64,000 bases of DNA, taken from the NCBI RefSeq assembly GCF_018141105.1, contig NZ_CP054839.1, positions 1-64,000 of the forward strand, in the 5' to 3' direction. A program made the position numbers and the translations under genes. Origin of the DNA: Saccharopolyspora erythraea. Lineage in GTDB: Bacteria; Actinomycetota; Actinomycetes; Mycobacteriales; Pseudonocardiaceae. Shown piece by piece: positions 21,616-31,400 of the stretch (within the stretch, counting starts at the first letter, position 1; each line of letters starts with the position of its first letter). Below the pieces are notes generated by a model that searched no databases, was not told the origin of the DNA, and worked only from the letters and a program-made list of their open reading frames with translations.

Positions 21616-24489
21616 ATGACGATGTGGACCGGTGAACCCGTTCGCCGCGGCTGGTGGCACTGGGGGGTTCCGGCCGCGCGATGGGGTGCCGCTGTGGATG
21701 ATTACGACTTAACCGAAGATGTCGCGAGCATGCCGGGCAATGTGCTTCGCCCGGCGGAAGAACACGTGTTGCACGGGCGCGAACGCGAACGCCCCGCGAT
21801 CCGGTCTATTCTGGATGATGCGAAGTCGGCGAGAGGCCGCGCACTCGTGCTCCGAGGCGAAACCGGGATCGGCAAGAGCACGCTGCTGAAGTACGCGCAA
21901 CGCCGGGCCGGGGGAATGCGGCTGCTGTCCTGCTCCGGACTGGAGTCGGAGTCCGAGCTCGCGTTCTCCGGGTTGCAGCACCTGGTCGCGCCGCTGCTCG
22001 ACGAGATCGACGGGCTGCCGCCGTCGCAGGCCGAGGCGCTGCGCGCGGCGCTGGGGATGTCCGAACTGCCGGTGACCGAGTTCGTGGTGTCGGCGGCCGT
22101 GTGCTCGCTGCTTTCTCACTCCGCGCGCGAAACACCGCTGCTCGTCGTCGTCGACGACGCGCAGTGGCTGGACCGGGCCACGCTCGGCGCGCTGTACTTC
22201 ACGGCTCGCCGCATCGCGACCGAGCCGATCGCGATGCTGTTCGGCATGGGCGAGGCCGAGCACCACGAGCGGGAGGCTCGCGACCTGCCCACCATGCTGC
22301 TGACCGGCCTGTCCGACGAAGCCTCCAACGACCTGCTCGACGAGCTGGGCTGGAACGCACCGGCCCGCGACTCGCTGATCACCGCTACCGGCGGCAACCC
22401 GCTCGCGCTGCGGGAGCTGACGAGGCTCGGTGCGCCGGAGCAGCTCGTCGGGGACGCACTGCTGCTGGGCACCGTGCCGTTGAGCGAGCGCCTGCGGACG
22501 GCGTTCATCCAGCGGATGGAAGGGCTGCCCGCCAAAGCCCGGGCCCTGCTGCTGGTGGTGGCCGTCGAGGAGACCGGCAGGCTCGGCGTGGTGCTGGGCG
22601 CGTGCGCCCGCCTGGGCATCGACGCCGGCGTGCTGGACTCGGTTCTCAGGGGCTACGACCAGCTAGAGATCACCGAGCGCTGGGTGCGCTTCCGCCATTC
22701 GCTGATGCGGTCGGCGGCCTACCACAAGGCATCGTTGCGGATGCGGTCGAAAGCCCACGCCGCGGTGGCCGAGGAGCTGACTGGCCGCGGTGAGTCCGAC
22801 CGGGCGTCCTGGCACCGGGCGATGGCGGCGGTCGAACCGGACGAGGAGCTCGCCACGGCGTTGGAGCGCAGCGCCGACACCGCCGAGCGGCGCGGCGGCA
22901 GCGCGGCGGTGGTCTCGGTCCTGCAACGTGCGGCAAAGCTGAGCACCGACCCCGAGGGACGTACGCGGCGCACCGCCTCGGCCGCGTACGCGGCGTGGCA
23001 GTCCGGTCAGCCCGACCTCGCCAGGGCGCTGACGACCGAGGTCATGACCGCGCCGACGGACATGCACGCCCGAGTGGGGCTGACGCGTCTGCTGGGCCTG
23101 ATCGACCTGGACAGCAACGACCCCGCGGTGGCGTGCGCGCAGTTCATCCGGGGTGCCCAGGAGGTCGCCGAGCACAACCCGGTGGAGGCGCTGACCCTGC
23201 TCTTCCTGGCCGTGGACGGCGGTTACCTGTCGGGGCGCATCGAGGACGCGGGCCGGGCGGCGCGGCTGATGACCGAGCTGGACTGCGGGCCGGACTACCG
23301 CCTGTTAGCCGAGCGGATGTGCGCCGCGCTCGAAGGGCGCCTGCCGCTGGAGGGCACCACCCCGCGCGAGCTGCTCGAGGCCGCGCCCGCCCTGCCAACG
23401 CCCGACGACGAGATCCGGTTCCTGTGGGTGATGGCCATGAGCTGGCTCGGTCCGCACCAGCGCCAGGCCAGGGAGTTCGGGCTCGCGGCCTGCCGGACGT
23501 TCCGGCTCAAGGGCGTGGCCAGCGTTCTGCCCGTGATGCTGAACTGGGTGGCCGACATCGAGTACCACCTGGGGTTGTGGCGCGACGGGCAGGCGCACGC
23601 CGAGGAGGCGGTGCGGCTGGCCCGCGACACCGGGCAGCGAAACCGGATGGCCGACGGGCTGGCGCTGCTCGCCCGGTTCGCCTCCGTGCGGGGCGACTGG
23701 GAGGGATGCCAGGACCACGCCGACGCCGCGCTGGAGACGGCGCTGGTGCTGCGCAACCGGGCAGCCGCGGCACACGTGAGCTGGGCGCTGGGGCTGGCGG
23801 ACCTGGCCAGGGGACGCGACGCCGACGCGTACCGGCGGTTGTCGTCGATCAGGGCGGAGGGATCGCCGTACGCCAACAGCAAGGTCGCGGCGCTGGTCCA
23901 ACCCGACCTCGTCGAAGCGTCGGTCCGATGTGGACATTCGGACGCCGCCGGGGTGCTGCTTTCCGAGGCGCGGGAAGGCTGTCGCGGGACGACGGCGCGG
24001 TGGCGGAAGCTGCACCTGCACATGTGCCGGGCGCTGGTCGAGGAGTCCGGCGCCGACTTCACCACCGCCACCGGAGCCGACCTGGGCGAGGACCGCCCTT
24101 TCGACCGCGCCCGCGCGGCGCTGCTGCACGGCGAATGGCTGCGCCGCAACCGGCGCCAGGCCGAGGCCCGCTGGCAGTTGCAGCAGGCGGCGGAGCTGTT
24201 CGACAGCCTCGGTGCGGCGCCCTGGTCCGAACGCGCCCGTGGCCAGTTGCGCGCGGCCCGGGGAGCGCTGCTGCGCACCGCGGACCCGGCCGTGCTGACC
24301 AGGCAGGAGAAGCAGATCGCCGGCATGGCCGCCACCGGCATGACCAACAAGGAGATCGCCGCGCAGCTCTCGGTCAGCCCCCGCACGGTCAGCCACCACC
24401 TGTACAAGCTCTTCCCGAAGCTGGGGATCTCCTCGCGCGCCCAGCTGCGGGGACTGGACCTGGAGTCGGCCCCCACCCAGGACGACTGA
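21616..24489 (+). CDS. LuxR-type large ATP-binding regulator (LAL-like)
   Basis: A 957-residue regulator. It has an N-terminal AAA-type NTPase with Walker A LRGETGIGKSTLLK (about residues 77-90) and Walker B LLVVVDDAQWLD (about 175-186), a long helical repeat middle, and a C-terminal LuxR helix-turn-helix (LTRQEKQIAGMAATGMTNKEIAAQLSVSPRTVSHHLYKLF). Such proteins commonly activate secondary-metabolite clusters. It is the best candidate pathway activator for the lipid genes on both sides. TTA codons lie at residues 32 and 564, suggesting dependence on a bldA-type tRNA. The start is uncertain: ATG 21616, GTG 21691 and ATG 21730 are all possible; only the later starts avoid the first TTA. Confidence 0.9.
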   Translation: MTMWTGEPVRRGWWHWGVPAARWGAAVDDYDLTEDVASMPGNVLRPAEEHVLHGRERERPAIRSILDDAKSARGRALVLRGETGIGKSTLLKYAQRRAGGMRLLSCSGLESESELAFSGLQHLVAPLLDEIDGLPPSQAEALRAALGMSELPVTEFVVSAAVCSLLSHSARETPLLVVVDDAQWLDRATLGALYFTARRIATEPIAMLFGMGEAEHHEREARDLPTMLLTGLSDEASNDLLDELGWNAPARDSLITATGGNPLALRELTRLGAPEQLVGDALLLGTVPLSERLRTAFIQRMEGLPAKARALLLVVAVEETGRLGVVLGACARLGIDAGVLDSVLRGYDQLEITERWVRFRHSLMRSAAYHKASLRMRSKAHAAVAEELTGRGESDRASWHRAMAAVEPDEELATALERSADTAERRGGSAAVVSVLQRAAKLSTDPEGRTRRTASAAYAAWQSGQPDLARALTTEVMTAPTDMHARVGLTRLLGLIDLDSNDPAVACAQFIRGAQEVAEHNPVEALTLLFLAVDGGYLSGRIEDAGRAARLMTELDCGPDYRLLAERMCAALEGRLPLEGTTPRELLEAAPALPTPDDEIRFLWVMAMSWLGPHQRQAREFGLAACRTFRLKGVASVLPVMLNWVADIEYHLGLWRDGQAHAEEAVRLARDTGQRNRMADGLALLARFASVRGDWEGCQDHADAALETALVLRNRAAAAHVSWALGLADLARGRDADAYRRLSSIRAEGSPYANSKVAALVQPDLVEASVRCGHSDAAGVLLSEAREGCRGTTARWRKLHLHMCRALVEESGADFTTATGADLGEDRPFDRARAALLHGEWLRRNRRQAEARWQLQQAAELFDSLGAAPWSERARGQLRAARGALLRTADPAVLTRQEKQIAGMAATGMTNKEIAAQLSVSPRTVSHHLYKLFPKLGISSRAQLRGLDLESAPTQDD

Positions 24490-24504
24490 GGAGCTGTCTT
24501 CGCC

Positions 24505-24554
24505 CCGGTGGCGGAACTTGGACTCGCCTTGCGTGGGGGTGCCGGTGGCGGAAC
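24505..24554. repeat. Short direct repeat after the LuxR-type gene
   Basis: CCGGTGGCGGAAC occurs at 24505-24517 and again at 24542-24554. Its GTGGCGG core is also part of the hairpin at 13441-13474. It may belong to a dispersed intergenic repeat. No gene is visible in 24490-24751. Confidence 0.45.
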
Positions 24555-24579
24555 CTCAGGCGCCCTCTGGCTCCGGGAT

Positions 24580-24612
24580 CTTTTCTGACGTATGCCCATA
24601 CGCTGCGAAAAG
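24580..24612. terminator. Hairpin between convergent genes
   Basis: Nested inverted repeats: CTTTTC (24580-24585) with GAAAAG (24607-24612) outside, and CGTATG with CATACG inside around a CC centre. It lies between the convergent LuxR-type regulator and methyltransferase genes, where a two-way terminator is expected. A protein-binding site is the alternative. Confidence 0.55.
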
Positions 24613-24751
24613 CTGTCCTCGCCAGAGGACGCCTGAGAACCCGCGGCGGTGCCGGTTGCGGGGGTGGGCCAAGCGGCTGCGCCGCTTCAAAGACCAACTG
24701 AGGCGGCAGACCGGTCGTCCACACCGCAAGCGGCGCGGGCCGAGGGCCCGC

Positions 24752-25666
24752 TCAGGCGACCGGCGCGTTCTCCTTCTCCAGCAGCAAAACTCCCATGTAG
24801 TCGACGACCGTGAGCCAGAAGCGGTCGTCGTCGCCGTATCGGCGCAGGAGGTCCGGGATGCGGTGGTGGCCGGCGACGCCGAAACCGCCCGCGTCGCAGA
24901 AGGCGCGGATGTCGTCGGCCTCGACGCCGAAGACGAACGGCTCACCGCCGCTGGCCACGAGCTGCCTCGCCCGCCGCGCCGAGTCGTCGCCGGAACCGCC
25001 GACGACCGAGGCGTCCATGTAGTCCAGCACGACCTTGCTGCCCGGTGCGGTGACGGCGCCGAGCTTGCCGAGGGTGTCCAGCACCGAGTCGCCCGGCAGG
25101 TAGTAGGTGACGCCCATCCAGATCACCACCGACCGGCGCGCGGGGTCGAAGCCCTGTGAGGTCAGCCGCTCGCCCAGGTCGTCGCCTGCGGCGAAGTCGC
25201 ACGTCACGTACTGCACGCGCGCCTTGGGGTGCAAGGAGTTCCGCCGCATGATGGCCATCTTCTCGGCCTGGGTGTCGGGCTTGTCGACCTCGTAGACCAC
25301 CACGTCGGAGCCGAAGTCGTGGCGCAGCGCGGTGGTGTCGTACCCGGCGCCCAGCACGACGACCTGCGTGCAACCGGCCGCCACCTCGGCGTCGACGACC
25401 TCGTCGCAGAAGCGGTGGCGCAGCACCACCTCGGCAAGCAGACCGGTGTAGCGGCGGTCGGCCATGCGCAGGCAGAACCTGAAGACGGGCGGGAACGGGT
25501 GGGTGCTCCGGAACCGCCAGTTCTGCAGGAAGTACCGGGCGAACGGGTCGTCGAGCAGTCGCGACTGCTCCGGCTGCTGCGTCTCGGCCGCCCGGATCAC
25601 CGCGCACAGCTCCGCGGTGGGGCTGGTGGCCCCCTTGGCCGCCCTGACCTTTCCGGCGAGCGTCAC
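24752..25666 (-). CDS. SAM-dependent methyltransferase, LCM/COG3315 type
   Basis: A 304-residue class I methyltransferase. The SAM motif VVVLGAGYDTTALR is near residue 105, with acidic strand end VVVYEVDKP and later VTCDFAAGDDL and VIWMGVTYYLPG. These match the leucine-carboxyl-methyltransferase-like family annotated for polyketide O-methylation. The N-terminal signature ELCAVIRAAETQQPEQSRLLDDPFA is split here only for length. The GTG at 25666 is chosen because AGGAGGA precedes it. It is divergent from the main lipid operon and shares its promoter region, so it likely modifies the product: a carboxyl methyl ester or a hydroxyl methyl ether are both possible. Confidence 0.87.
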   Translation of the reverse strand: MTLAGKVRAAKGATSPTAELCAVIRAAETQQPEQSRLLDDPFARYFLQNWRFRSTHPFPPVFRFCLRMADRRYTGLLAEVVLRHRFCDEVVDAEVAAGCTQVVVLGAGYDTTALRHDFGSDVVVYEVDKPDTQAEKMAIMRRNSLHPKARVQYVTCDFAAGDDLGERLTSQGFDPARRSVVIWMGVTYYLPGDSVLDTLGKLGAVTAPGSKVVLDYMDASVVGGSGDDSARRARQLVASGGEPFVFGVEADDIRAFCDAGGFGVAGHHRIPDLLRRYGDDDRFWLTVVDYMGVLLLEKENAPVA

Positions 25667-25735
25667 GACGTCCTCCTCCTGATGCGGTCGGTGTGGACGT
25701 GTCCTCACCTACACCGAGGCAGCGCGGGCGCGCGT

Positions 25736-25783
25736 GGATACATGACCGGCGCCGGCGATCCGGATCGGCCGCGGCATGTATCC
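25736..25783. promoter_or_regulatory. Inverted ATGTATCC pair in the divergent lipid-operon promoter
   Basis: GGATACATG (25736-25744) and CATGTATCC (25775-25783) form a perfect 9-bp inverted repeat with a 30-bp spacer, in the 244-bp gap between the methyltransferase and the FAD oxidoreductase. The half site matches the motif at 19714. Centre-to-centre spacing of 39 bp (nearly four helical turns) fits binding of a dimeric activator. Candidate regulator: the LuxR-type protein. Confidence 0.5.
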
Positions 25784-25910
25784 CGCGGCGGCACCGCCCG
25801 CTCTGTACGGGTGGATCTCGCGGGCGAGCCGACTCCGCGTCGCGCCGCGTGCGTGATCACCGCGCGAGACGGGCCCCGCTCGTCCGCGACGACCTTTCAG
25901 AAGGGACGTG

Positions 25911-27212
25911 GTGAGTGTGCGAGTCGCTGTGGTGGGCGCCGGTGCCGCCGGCATCTCGGCCGCGCACCGGCTGCGCTCGGACGCGGACGTGACCGTGTTC
26001 GAGGCGTCCGACCGGCCGGGCGGGCACGCCCGCACGGTCGAGGTCACCGACGACGGCCGGACGCTGGGCCTGGACACCGCCTTCGTCGTCTACAACGAGC
26101 CGCACTACCCCGAGGTCACCCGGTTCTTCGACCACCTCGGCGTCGCGACCCGCGAGCACCCGGGCCGGTTCTCGTTCTTCGACCTCGACAGTCCGACGGC
26201 CTACGTGTCCGAGGACTTCGACCTGACGGCGGAGCAGGTGCGGGCGCGCTACCCCGCCGAGTTCGCACGGCTGTGGGAGGAGGCGACGCGCTTCTACCGC
26301 GAGTCGCCGCGCGACTTCATCCGCAAGCGCACCGACTGCCCGCTCGGCGAGTACCTGGACCGCAACGGCTACAGCGAGGAGTTCAAGTACGGGTTCGTGG
26401 TGCTGGTGTCCACCGCCGCGTGGTCGGTGCCCGCGGACCGGGTCTGGGACATGCCGGCGAGCACCGTGGTGGCCTTCTTCCTCGCCCACGGCGCCGAAGG
26501 TCTCGGCGGGCGCGGCGTGCCCTGGCGGACGGTCACCGGCGGCAGCGTGCGCTACGTGCGGGCCGCGGTGGAGGAACTTCGCCGCTGCGGCAACGAAGTC
26601 CGGCTGAACGCACCGGTGACCGGGGTGCAGGAGCGGGAGGACGGCGTCGCGGTGCGCACGGACGCCGGCGTGGAGCACTTCGACTACGCGGTGCTGGCCA
26701 CGCACGCCGACGACGCGCTGGCGGTGCTGGAGCGTCCGACCGAGCGGCAGCGGAGGCTGGAAGCCGTGCGCTACCACCGGACCAAGGTGGACCTGCACAC
26801 CGATCCGGCCGTCATGCCGGCCGACCGCAGCCGCTGGCGGAGCTGGAACTACGGCCGGGTCCGGCGGGACGACACCCAGGACTCGTGGGTCGTCTACTAC
26901 CTCAACGAGTTGCAGGGCCTGACCTCCGAGCACGACTACTTCGTCACCCTCGACTGCCCCGTGCCCGTCGACGAGAGCCGGGTGATCGAGCGGTTCGACT
27001 ACCGGCACCCGATCTTCACCATCGACGTCCGGCGCATGCAGCCCGACATCCACTCGGTCAACGAGGGATCCCGGGTGAAGTTCGCCGGTTCCTACTTCCA
27101 CAGCCGCCGGATGGGCCCGGACATCGTCGGCTCGCACGAGGCGGCCTTCGACTCCGGGGCCGCGGCCGCGGAGTCCGTGCGGCGCGACGCCGCCGACCGG
27201 GCAGTGGCCTGA
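25911..27212 (+). CDS. FAD-dependent oxidoreductase (COG2907 / amine-oxidase-like)
   Basis: A 433-residue flavoprotein. The FAD dinucleotide motif VAVVGAGAAGISAAHRL is at the N-terminus, followed by the ribose-binding acid and FEASDRPGGHARTV, and then LGLDTAFVVYNEPHYPEVTRFFDHLG. Closest remembered families are COG2907 predicted oxidoreductases, often found beside fatty-acid-modifying genes, and polyunsaturated fatty acid isomerase-like enzymes. Substrate is unknown; isomerising or oxidising double bonds in the lipid is a reasonable guess. The GTG at 25911 best fits the AAGGGA site at 25901-25906; GTGs at 25908 and 25917 are alternatives. It is the first gene of the long operon. Confidence 0.85.
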   Translation: MSVRVAVVGAGAAGISAAHRLRSDADVTVFEASDRPGGHARTVEVTDDGRTLGLDTAFVVYNEPHYPEVTRFFDHLGVATREHPGRFSFFDLDSPTAYVSEDFDLTAEQVRARYPAEFARLWEEATRFYRESPRDFIRKRTDCPLGEYLDRNGYSEEFKYGFVVLVSTAAWSVPADRVWDMPASTVVAFFLAHGAEGLGGRGVPWRTVTGGSVRYVRAAVEELRRCGNEVRLNAPVTGVQEREDGVAVRTDAGVEHFDYAVLATHADDALAVLERPTERQRRLEAVRYHRTKVDLHTDPAVMPADRSRWRSWNYGRVRRDDTQDSWVVYYLNELQGLTSEHDYFVTLDCPVPVDESRVIERFDYRHPIFTIDVRRMQPDIHSVNEGSRVKFAGSYFHSRRMGPDIVGSHEAAFDSGAAAAESVRRDAADRAVA

Positions 27213-27252
27213 AACCCGCGAACACCGACCCTGCCGAGAAGGAGCCGTTCCC

Positions 27253-27540
27253 ATGGCAGAGACCACCAACAGCACCGGCACGCTCACCCCTGAGCAGGTC
27301 GAGCGGTGGCTGGTCGACAAGATGGCCTACAAGCTCGACGTCGAGCCGGCCAAGGTCGACGTGGACATGTACTTCGACGAGTTCGACCTGGACTCCACCG
27401 AGGCGCTGGTGCTCTCCGGGGAGCTGGAGAAGTGGCTCGGCTTCGAGCTGGAGGCCACCGCGCTCTGGTACCACCCCACGATCTCCGACCTCTCCCGGCA
27501 CATCGCCGACGAGTACGGGGGCGGCAATGCGGGGGGATGA
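27253..27540 (+). CDS. Acyl carrier protein, free-standing
   Basis: A 95-residue carrier protein. The phosphopantetheine site is Ser48 in FDLDSTEALVLSGELE, with the usual acidic helices around it. The ATG at 27253 is preceded by GGAG. It lies 40 bp after the FAD oxidoreductase and overlaps the thioesterase by 14 bp, so the three are probably co-translated. It could carry the starter or the finished chain, or supplement the single ACP of the KS-AT-ACP protein. Confidence 0.93.
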   Translation: MAETTNSTGTLTPEQVERWLVDKMAYKLDVEPAKVDVDMYFDEFDLDSTEALVLSGELEKWLGFELEATALWYHPTISDLSRHIADEYGGGNAGG

Positions 27541-28435
27541 GCCACTGGTCCGCGAGCTGGTGGCAGGCAGCGGCACCGGCCACCGGGTCGTGCTCGTGCA
27601 TCCCGGCGCGCTGCCGCTGAGCTGCTACCGGCCGATCGCGGCGGAGCTGTCCGGCGACACCTCGCTGCACGTGGTGGACCTGGAGAAGGTCCCGGAGTAC
27701 TTCGAGGCGGCGCTGACCGACCACGACACCGGCCTGTCGCTCGACGGCATGGCCGAGCGGGTCCACCGCGAACTTGCGGCATGCGACCTGCTGGGCGACG
27801 ACGTGGTGCTCGGCGGCTGGTCGTTCGGCGGTGTGGTCGGCTACGCGGTGGCGGCCAGGTCGGCGCCGCGGCAGCGTCCGCGCAGGCTGCTGGTGGCCGA
27901 CAGCATCGCCCCGGTGGCCGAGTTCACCACCACGACCGACGACGAGATCGGCCCGGAGCTGCTGCTGCCGTGGTTCGCCATGTACCTCGGCGCGAAGCGG
28001 GGCGTCGCCATCGACCTCGACGCCGGCGACGTCCGCGGCATGGACGTCGAAGCCGGCCTGGAGCGGGCGCTCACCGCGGTCCTCGACGCGGGAGCGCTGC
28101 CGCCCGACACCAGCGTGGCGGGCCTGCGCGGCGTCTACCGCGCTTACTCGCGGGGACTGCTGCGAAACGACCGGGTCGCGCGCGACTACGCGGCGAAACC
28201 CGTGGACGTGCCCATCACGCTGGTACGTCCCCGCTCCGGACTGCTCGGCGGCAGCAGACCGCTGGGCTGGGACCAGCTCGCCGCCGCCGGTCTGTCCACG
28301 TTGGACTGCCCCGGCGACCACTACTCGATGCTGTCCGATCCCGACGCCGTCGCGGTCATCGCCGATGCGGCCCGGGAGCGCAACGGTTCCCGTGCCCCCG
28401 TCCCATCCCGCACGACTGGCAGGCAACCGTCATGA
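27527..28435 (+). CDS. Thioesterase / alpha-beta hydrolase
   Basis: A 302-residue type I/II-like thioesterase. The nucleophile elbow is GWSFGG with Ser99, the oxyanion region VVLVHPGALPLSCYRPIAAEL is near the N-terminus, and the catalytic histidine lies in CPGDHYSML near residue 265. It resembles the thioesterase domains of polyketide and peptide synthetases. The ATG at 27527 overlaps the ACP gene, and its stop overlaps the start of the KS-AT-ACP gene (ATGA). The likely job is hydrolytic release of the chain from an ACP. Confidence 0.9.
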   Translation: MRGDEPLVRELVAGSGTGHRVVLVHPGALPLSCYRPIAAELSGDTSLHVVDLEKVPEYFEAALTDHDTGLSLDGMAERVHRELAACDLLGDDVVLGGWSFGGVVGYAVAARSAPRQRPRRLLVADSIAPVAEFTTTTDDEIGPELLLPWFAMYLGAKRGVAIDLDAGDVRGMDVEAGLERALTAVLDAGALPPDTSVAGLRGVYRAYSRGLLRNDRVARDYAAKPVDVPITLVRPRSGLLGGSRPLGWDQLAAAGLSTLDCPGDHYSMLSDPDAVAVIADAARERNGSRAPVPSRTTGRQPS

Positions 28436-31400
28436 CACCAACCGCGCAACGCAGACTGTCCGACAACCCGGTCGCCGTGGTCGGGCTGGGCGCGCTCTTC
28501 CCGCGCTCGGGCGACCTCGGCGAGTTCTGGAGCAACGTCGTCGAGGCCCGGGACTGCATCGAAGAGGTCCCGGAATCGCACTGGAGCGTCGACGACTACT
28601 ACGACCCCGATCCCGAGGCACCCGACAAGACCTACTGCAAGCGCGGCGGCTTCGTGCCCACCGTCGACTTCGACCCGATGGAGTTCGGGCTGCCGCCCAA
28701 CATGCTCGAGGTCACCGACGTGCTGCAACTGCTGAGCCTGGTCGTGGCCAAGCAGACGCTGGACGACGCGGGCGTGCAGGGCGCCGAGTGGTACGACCCG
28801 TCGCGCACGGGCACGGTCCTCGGGGTCACCGGCGCGAACTCGCTGACCCAGCCGCTGGCCACCCGGTTGCAGACACCGGTGCTCAAGGAGGTCGTGCGGT
28901 CCTGCGGGCTGACCGAGCAGGACGCCGAGGCCATCGCCGACAAGTTCACCCGCGCGTTCGCCCCGTGGGAGGAGAACTCCTTCCCCGGGATGCTGGGCAA
29001 CGTCGTGGCCGGCCGGCTGGCGAACCGGTTCGACTTCGGCGGCAAGAACTGCACCGTCGACGCGGCCTGCGCCAGCTCGCTGGCAGCGGTGGACATGGCG
29101 GTCGACGAGCTGGTGTCGGGCCGCGCGGACCTGATGGTCACCGGCGGCTGCGACGCGGAGAACACGATCCTGATGTACCTGTGCTTCTCCAAGACCCCGG
29201 CGTTCTCCCGCAGCGGCCGCATCCGGCCGTTCGACGAGTCCAGCGACGGCACGCTCATCGGCGAGGGCATGGGCATGCTCGCCCTCAAGCGGCTGGAGGA
29301 CGCCGAGCGCGACGGCGACCGCGTCTACTCGGTGCTGCGCGGCATGGGCTCGGCCAGCGACGGCCGGTCCAAGAGCATCTACGCGCCGCGCAAGGAAGGC
29401 CAGGTGCTCGCGCTGCGCAGGGCCTACCAGGACGCCGGGTTCGGGCCGGAGAAGGTCGGGCTGGTGGAGTGCCACGGGACCGGGACCGCGGTGGGCGACC
29501 TCACCGAGCTCTCGGCGCTGCGGGAGGTCTACGCGGCCGAGACCGACGACACCCAGTTCGCCGCCGTGGGCAGCGTGAAGTCGCAGATCGGGCACACCAA
29601 GGCCGCCGCGGGCGCGGCCAGCCTGATCAAGGTCTCGCTCGCGCTGCACGAGAAGGTGCTGGCACCGACGATCAACGTCGAGCAGCCGCGGCGCGACGCC
29701 GACTTCGGCAGCTCCCCGTTCCACGTCGCCGCGCGGACCCGGCCATGGGTGCACGACCCGGACCGGCCGGTGCGGCGCGCGGCGGTGTCGTCGTTCGGCT
29801 TCGGGGGCACCAACTTCCACGCGGTGCTCGAAGAGCATGCGGAAACCTCGTCGACCAGGAGGCTGCATCCCGGACCGCGGGTGCACGTCTGGCACGCGCC
29901 GACCGCGGAGGAACTGCTCGACGCGCTGCGCCAGGACGCGGAGGGCCTCGATCCGCAGGAGCCGGTCCCCGCCGAGGACGCCAGGCTGGCCGTGGTCGCC
30001 GCCGACGAGCAGGAGCTCGCGAACCTGCGCGAGCAGAGCATCGAGCGGCTGAGCTCCGAGCCGAGGCAGGAGTCCTTCGACCTCCCGGGCGGTGCCCACT
30101 ACCGCGGCCGGGCGCTGATCGGGTCCGAACGGGGCGGCAAGGTCGCCGCGCTGTTCGCCGGGCAGGGCAGCCAGTACGTCGGGATGGGCGCTCGCGCCGC
30201 CGTCGCGGTGCCGCCGGTGCGAGCCGCCTTCGACACCGCCTCCGCCGCGACGGCGCTGGGCCGGGTGGTGTTCCCGCCCCCGGCGTTCGACGAGGAGACC
30301 GGCAAGGCGCAGCAGGAGGAGCTGCGCCGCACCGAGCACGCCCAGCCTGCGATCGGCGCTCTTTCCGCCGGACAGCACCGCTTCCTCGCCGAGCTCGGTT
30401 TCCGCGCCGACGGCGCCCTCGGGCACAGCTTCGGCGAGCTGACCGCGCTGTGGGCGGCGGGCAGCCTCGACGACGACGGCTTCCACCGGCTCGCCCGGGC
30501 CAGGGGCCGCGCCATGGCGGTCTCCCCGGACGGCGGCGCCGATCCCGGCACGATGGCCGCCGTGAGCGCCGGTCCCGAGCGGGTCAGAGAGCTGCTGGAC
30601 GGCCACGACGACGTCGTGGTGTGCAACCTCAACGCACCGGACCAGACCGTGGTCGGCGGCGGCACCGACGCGGTCGGCGAGTTCGTCTCGGCCGCCCGCG
30701 ACGCCGGCGTGGACGTCCGGCCGCTGCCGGTGTCGGGCGCCTTCCACACCCGCTACGTGGCGCACGCGGTCGAACCGTTCGCCGACGAGGTCGCCGGCGT
30801 GGCGGTGCGGGAGCCCGCCTTCCCGGTATACGCCGACACCGCAGGCGCCTCCTACGGCCGCGACGAGGCGGCCAACCGCGAGGTGCTGGTCGGCCAGCTC
30901 ACCAGCACGCTCTCGTTCGCTCCGCGCCTGGAGCAGCTCCACGACGACGGCTACCGGGTCTTCGTCGAGTTCGGTCCCAGATCCCTGCTCTCCGGCATGG
31001 TCCGGCGGACCCTGGCCGACCGGGACGACGTCGTCGTGCTCAGCGCCGACGCCGGACCCGACCGCGACAGCGACCGCGCGCTCAAGCAGCTCGCGGCCCG
31101 GCTGGTGGTGCTCGGCGCGCCGCTGACGCGCCTCAACCGCTACGCCGCCGAGACCGCCCGGCGCGAGCCGGGCAAGGGGATGACGATTCCGTTGAATGGT
31201 GTGAATCACGTGTCCGAAGCACGCCGCGAGGCATACCGCGAAGCACTCCAGAACGGCTACCGCGTCGACCAGCAGGGCGGCGCGCAGACCGGCAACGGCG
31301 ACGCGCCGCCGCCCCCGGCGAACGGCCATGCGCAGCAGTCCAACGGCCACATGCCGGCGCAGCAGTCGAACGGCCAGGTGCCGGCACAGCATCCCGCGTC

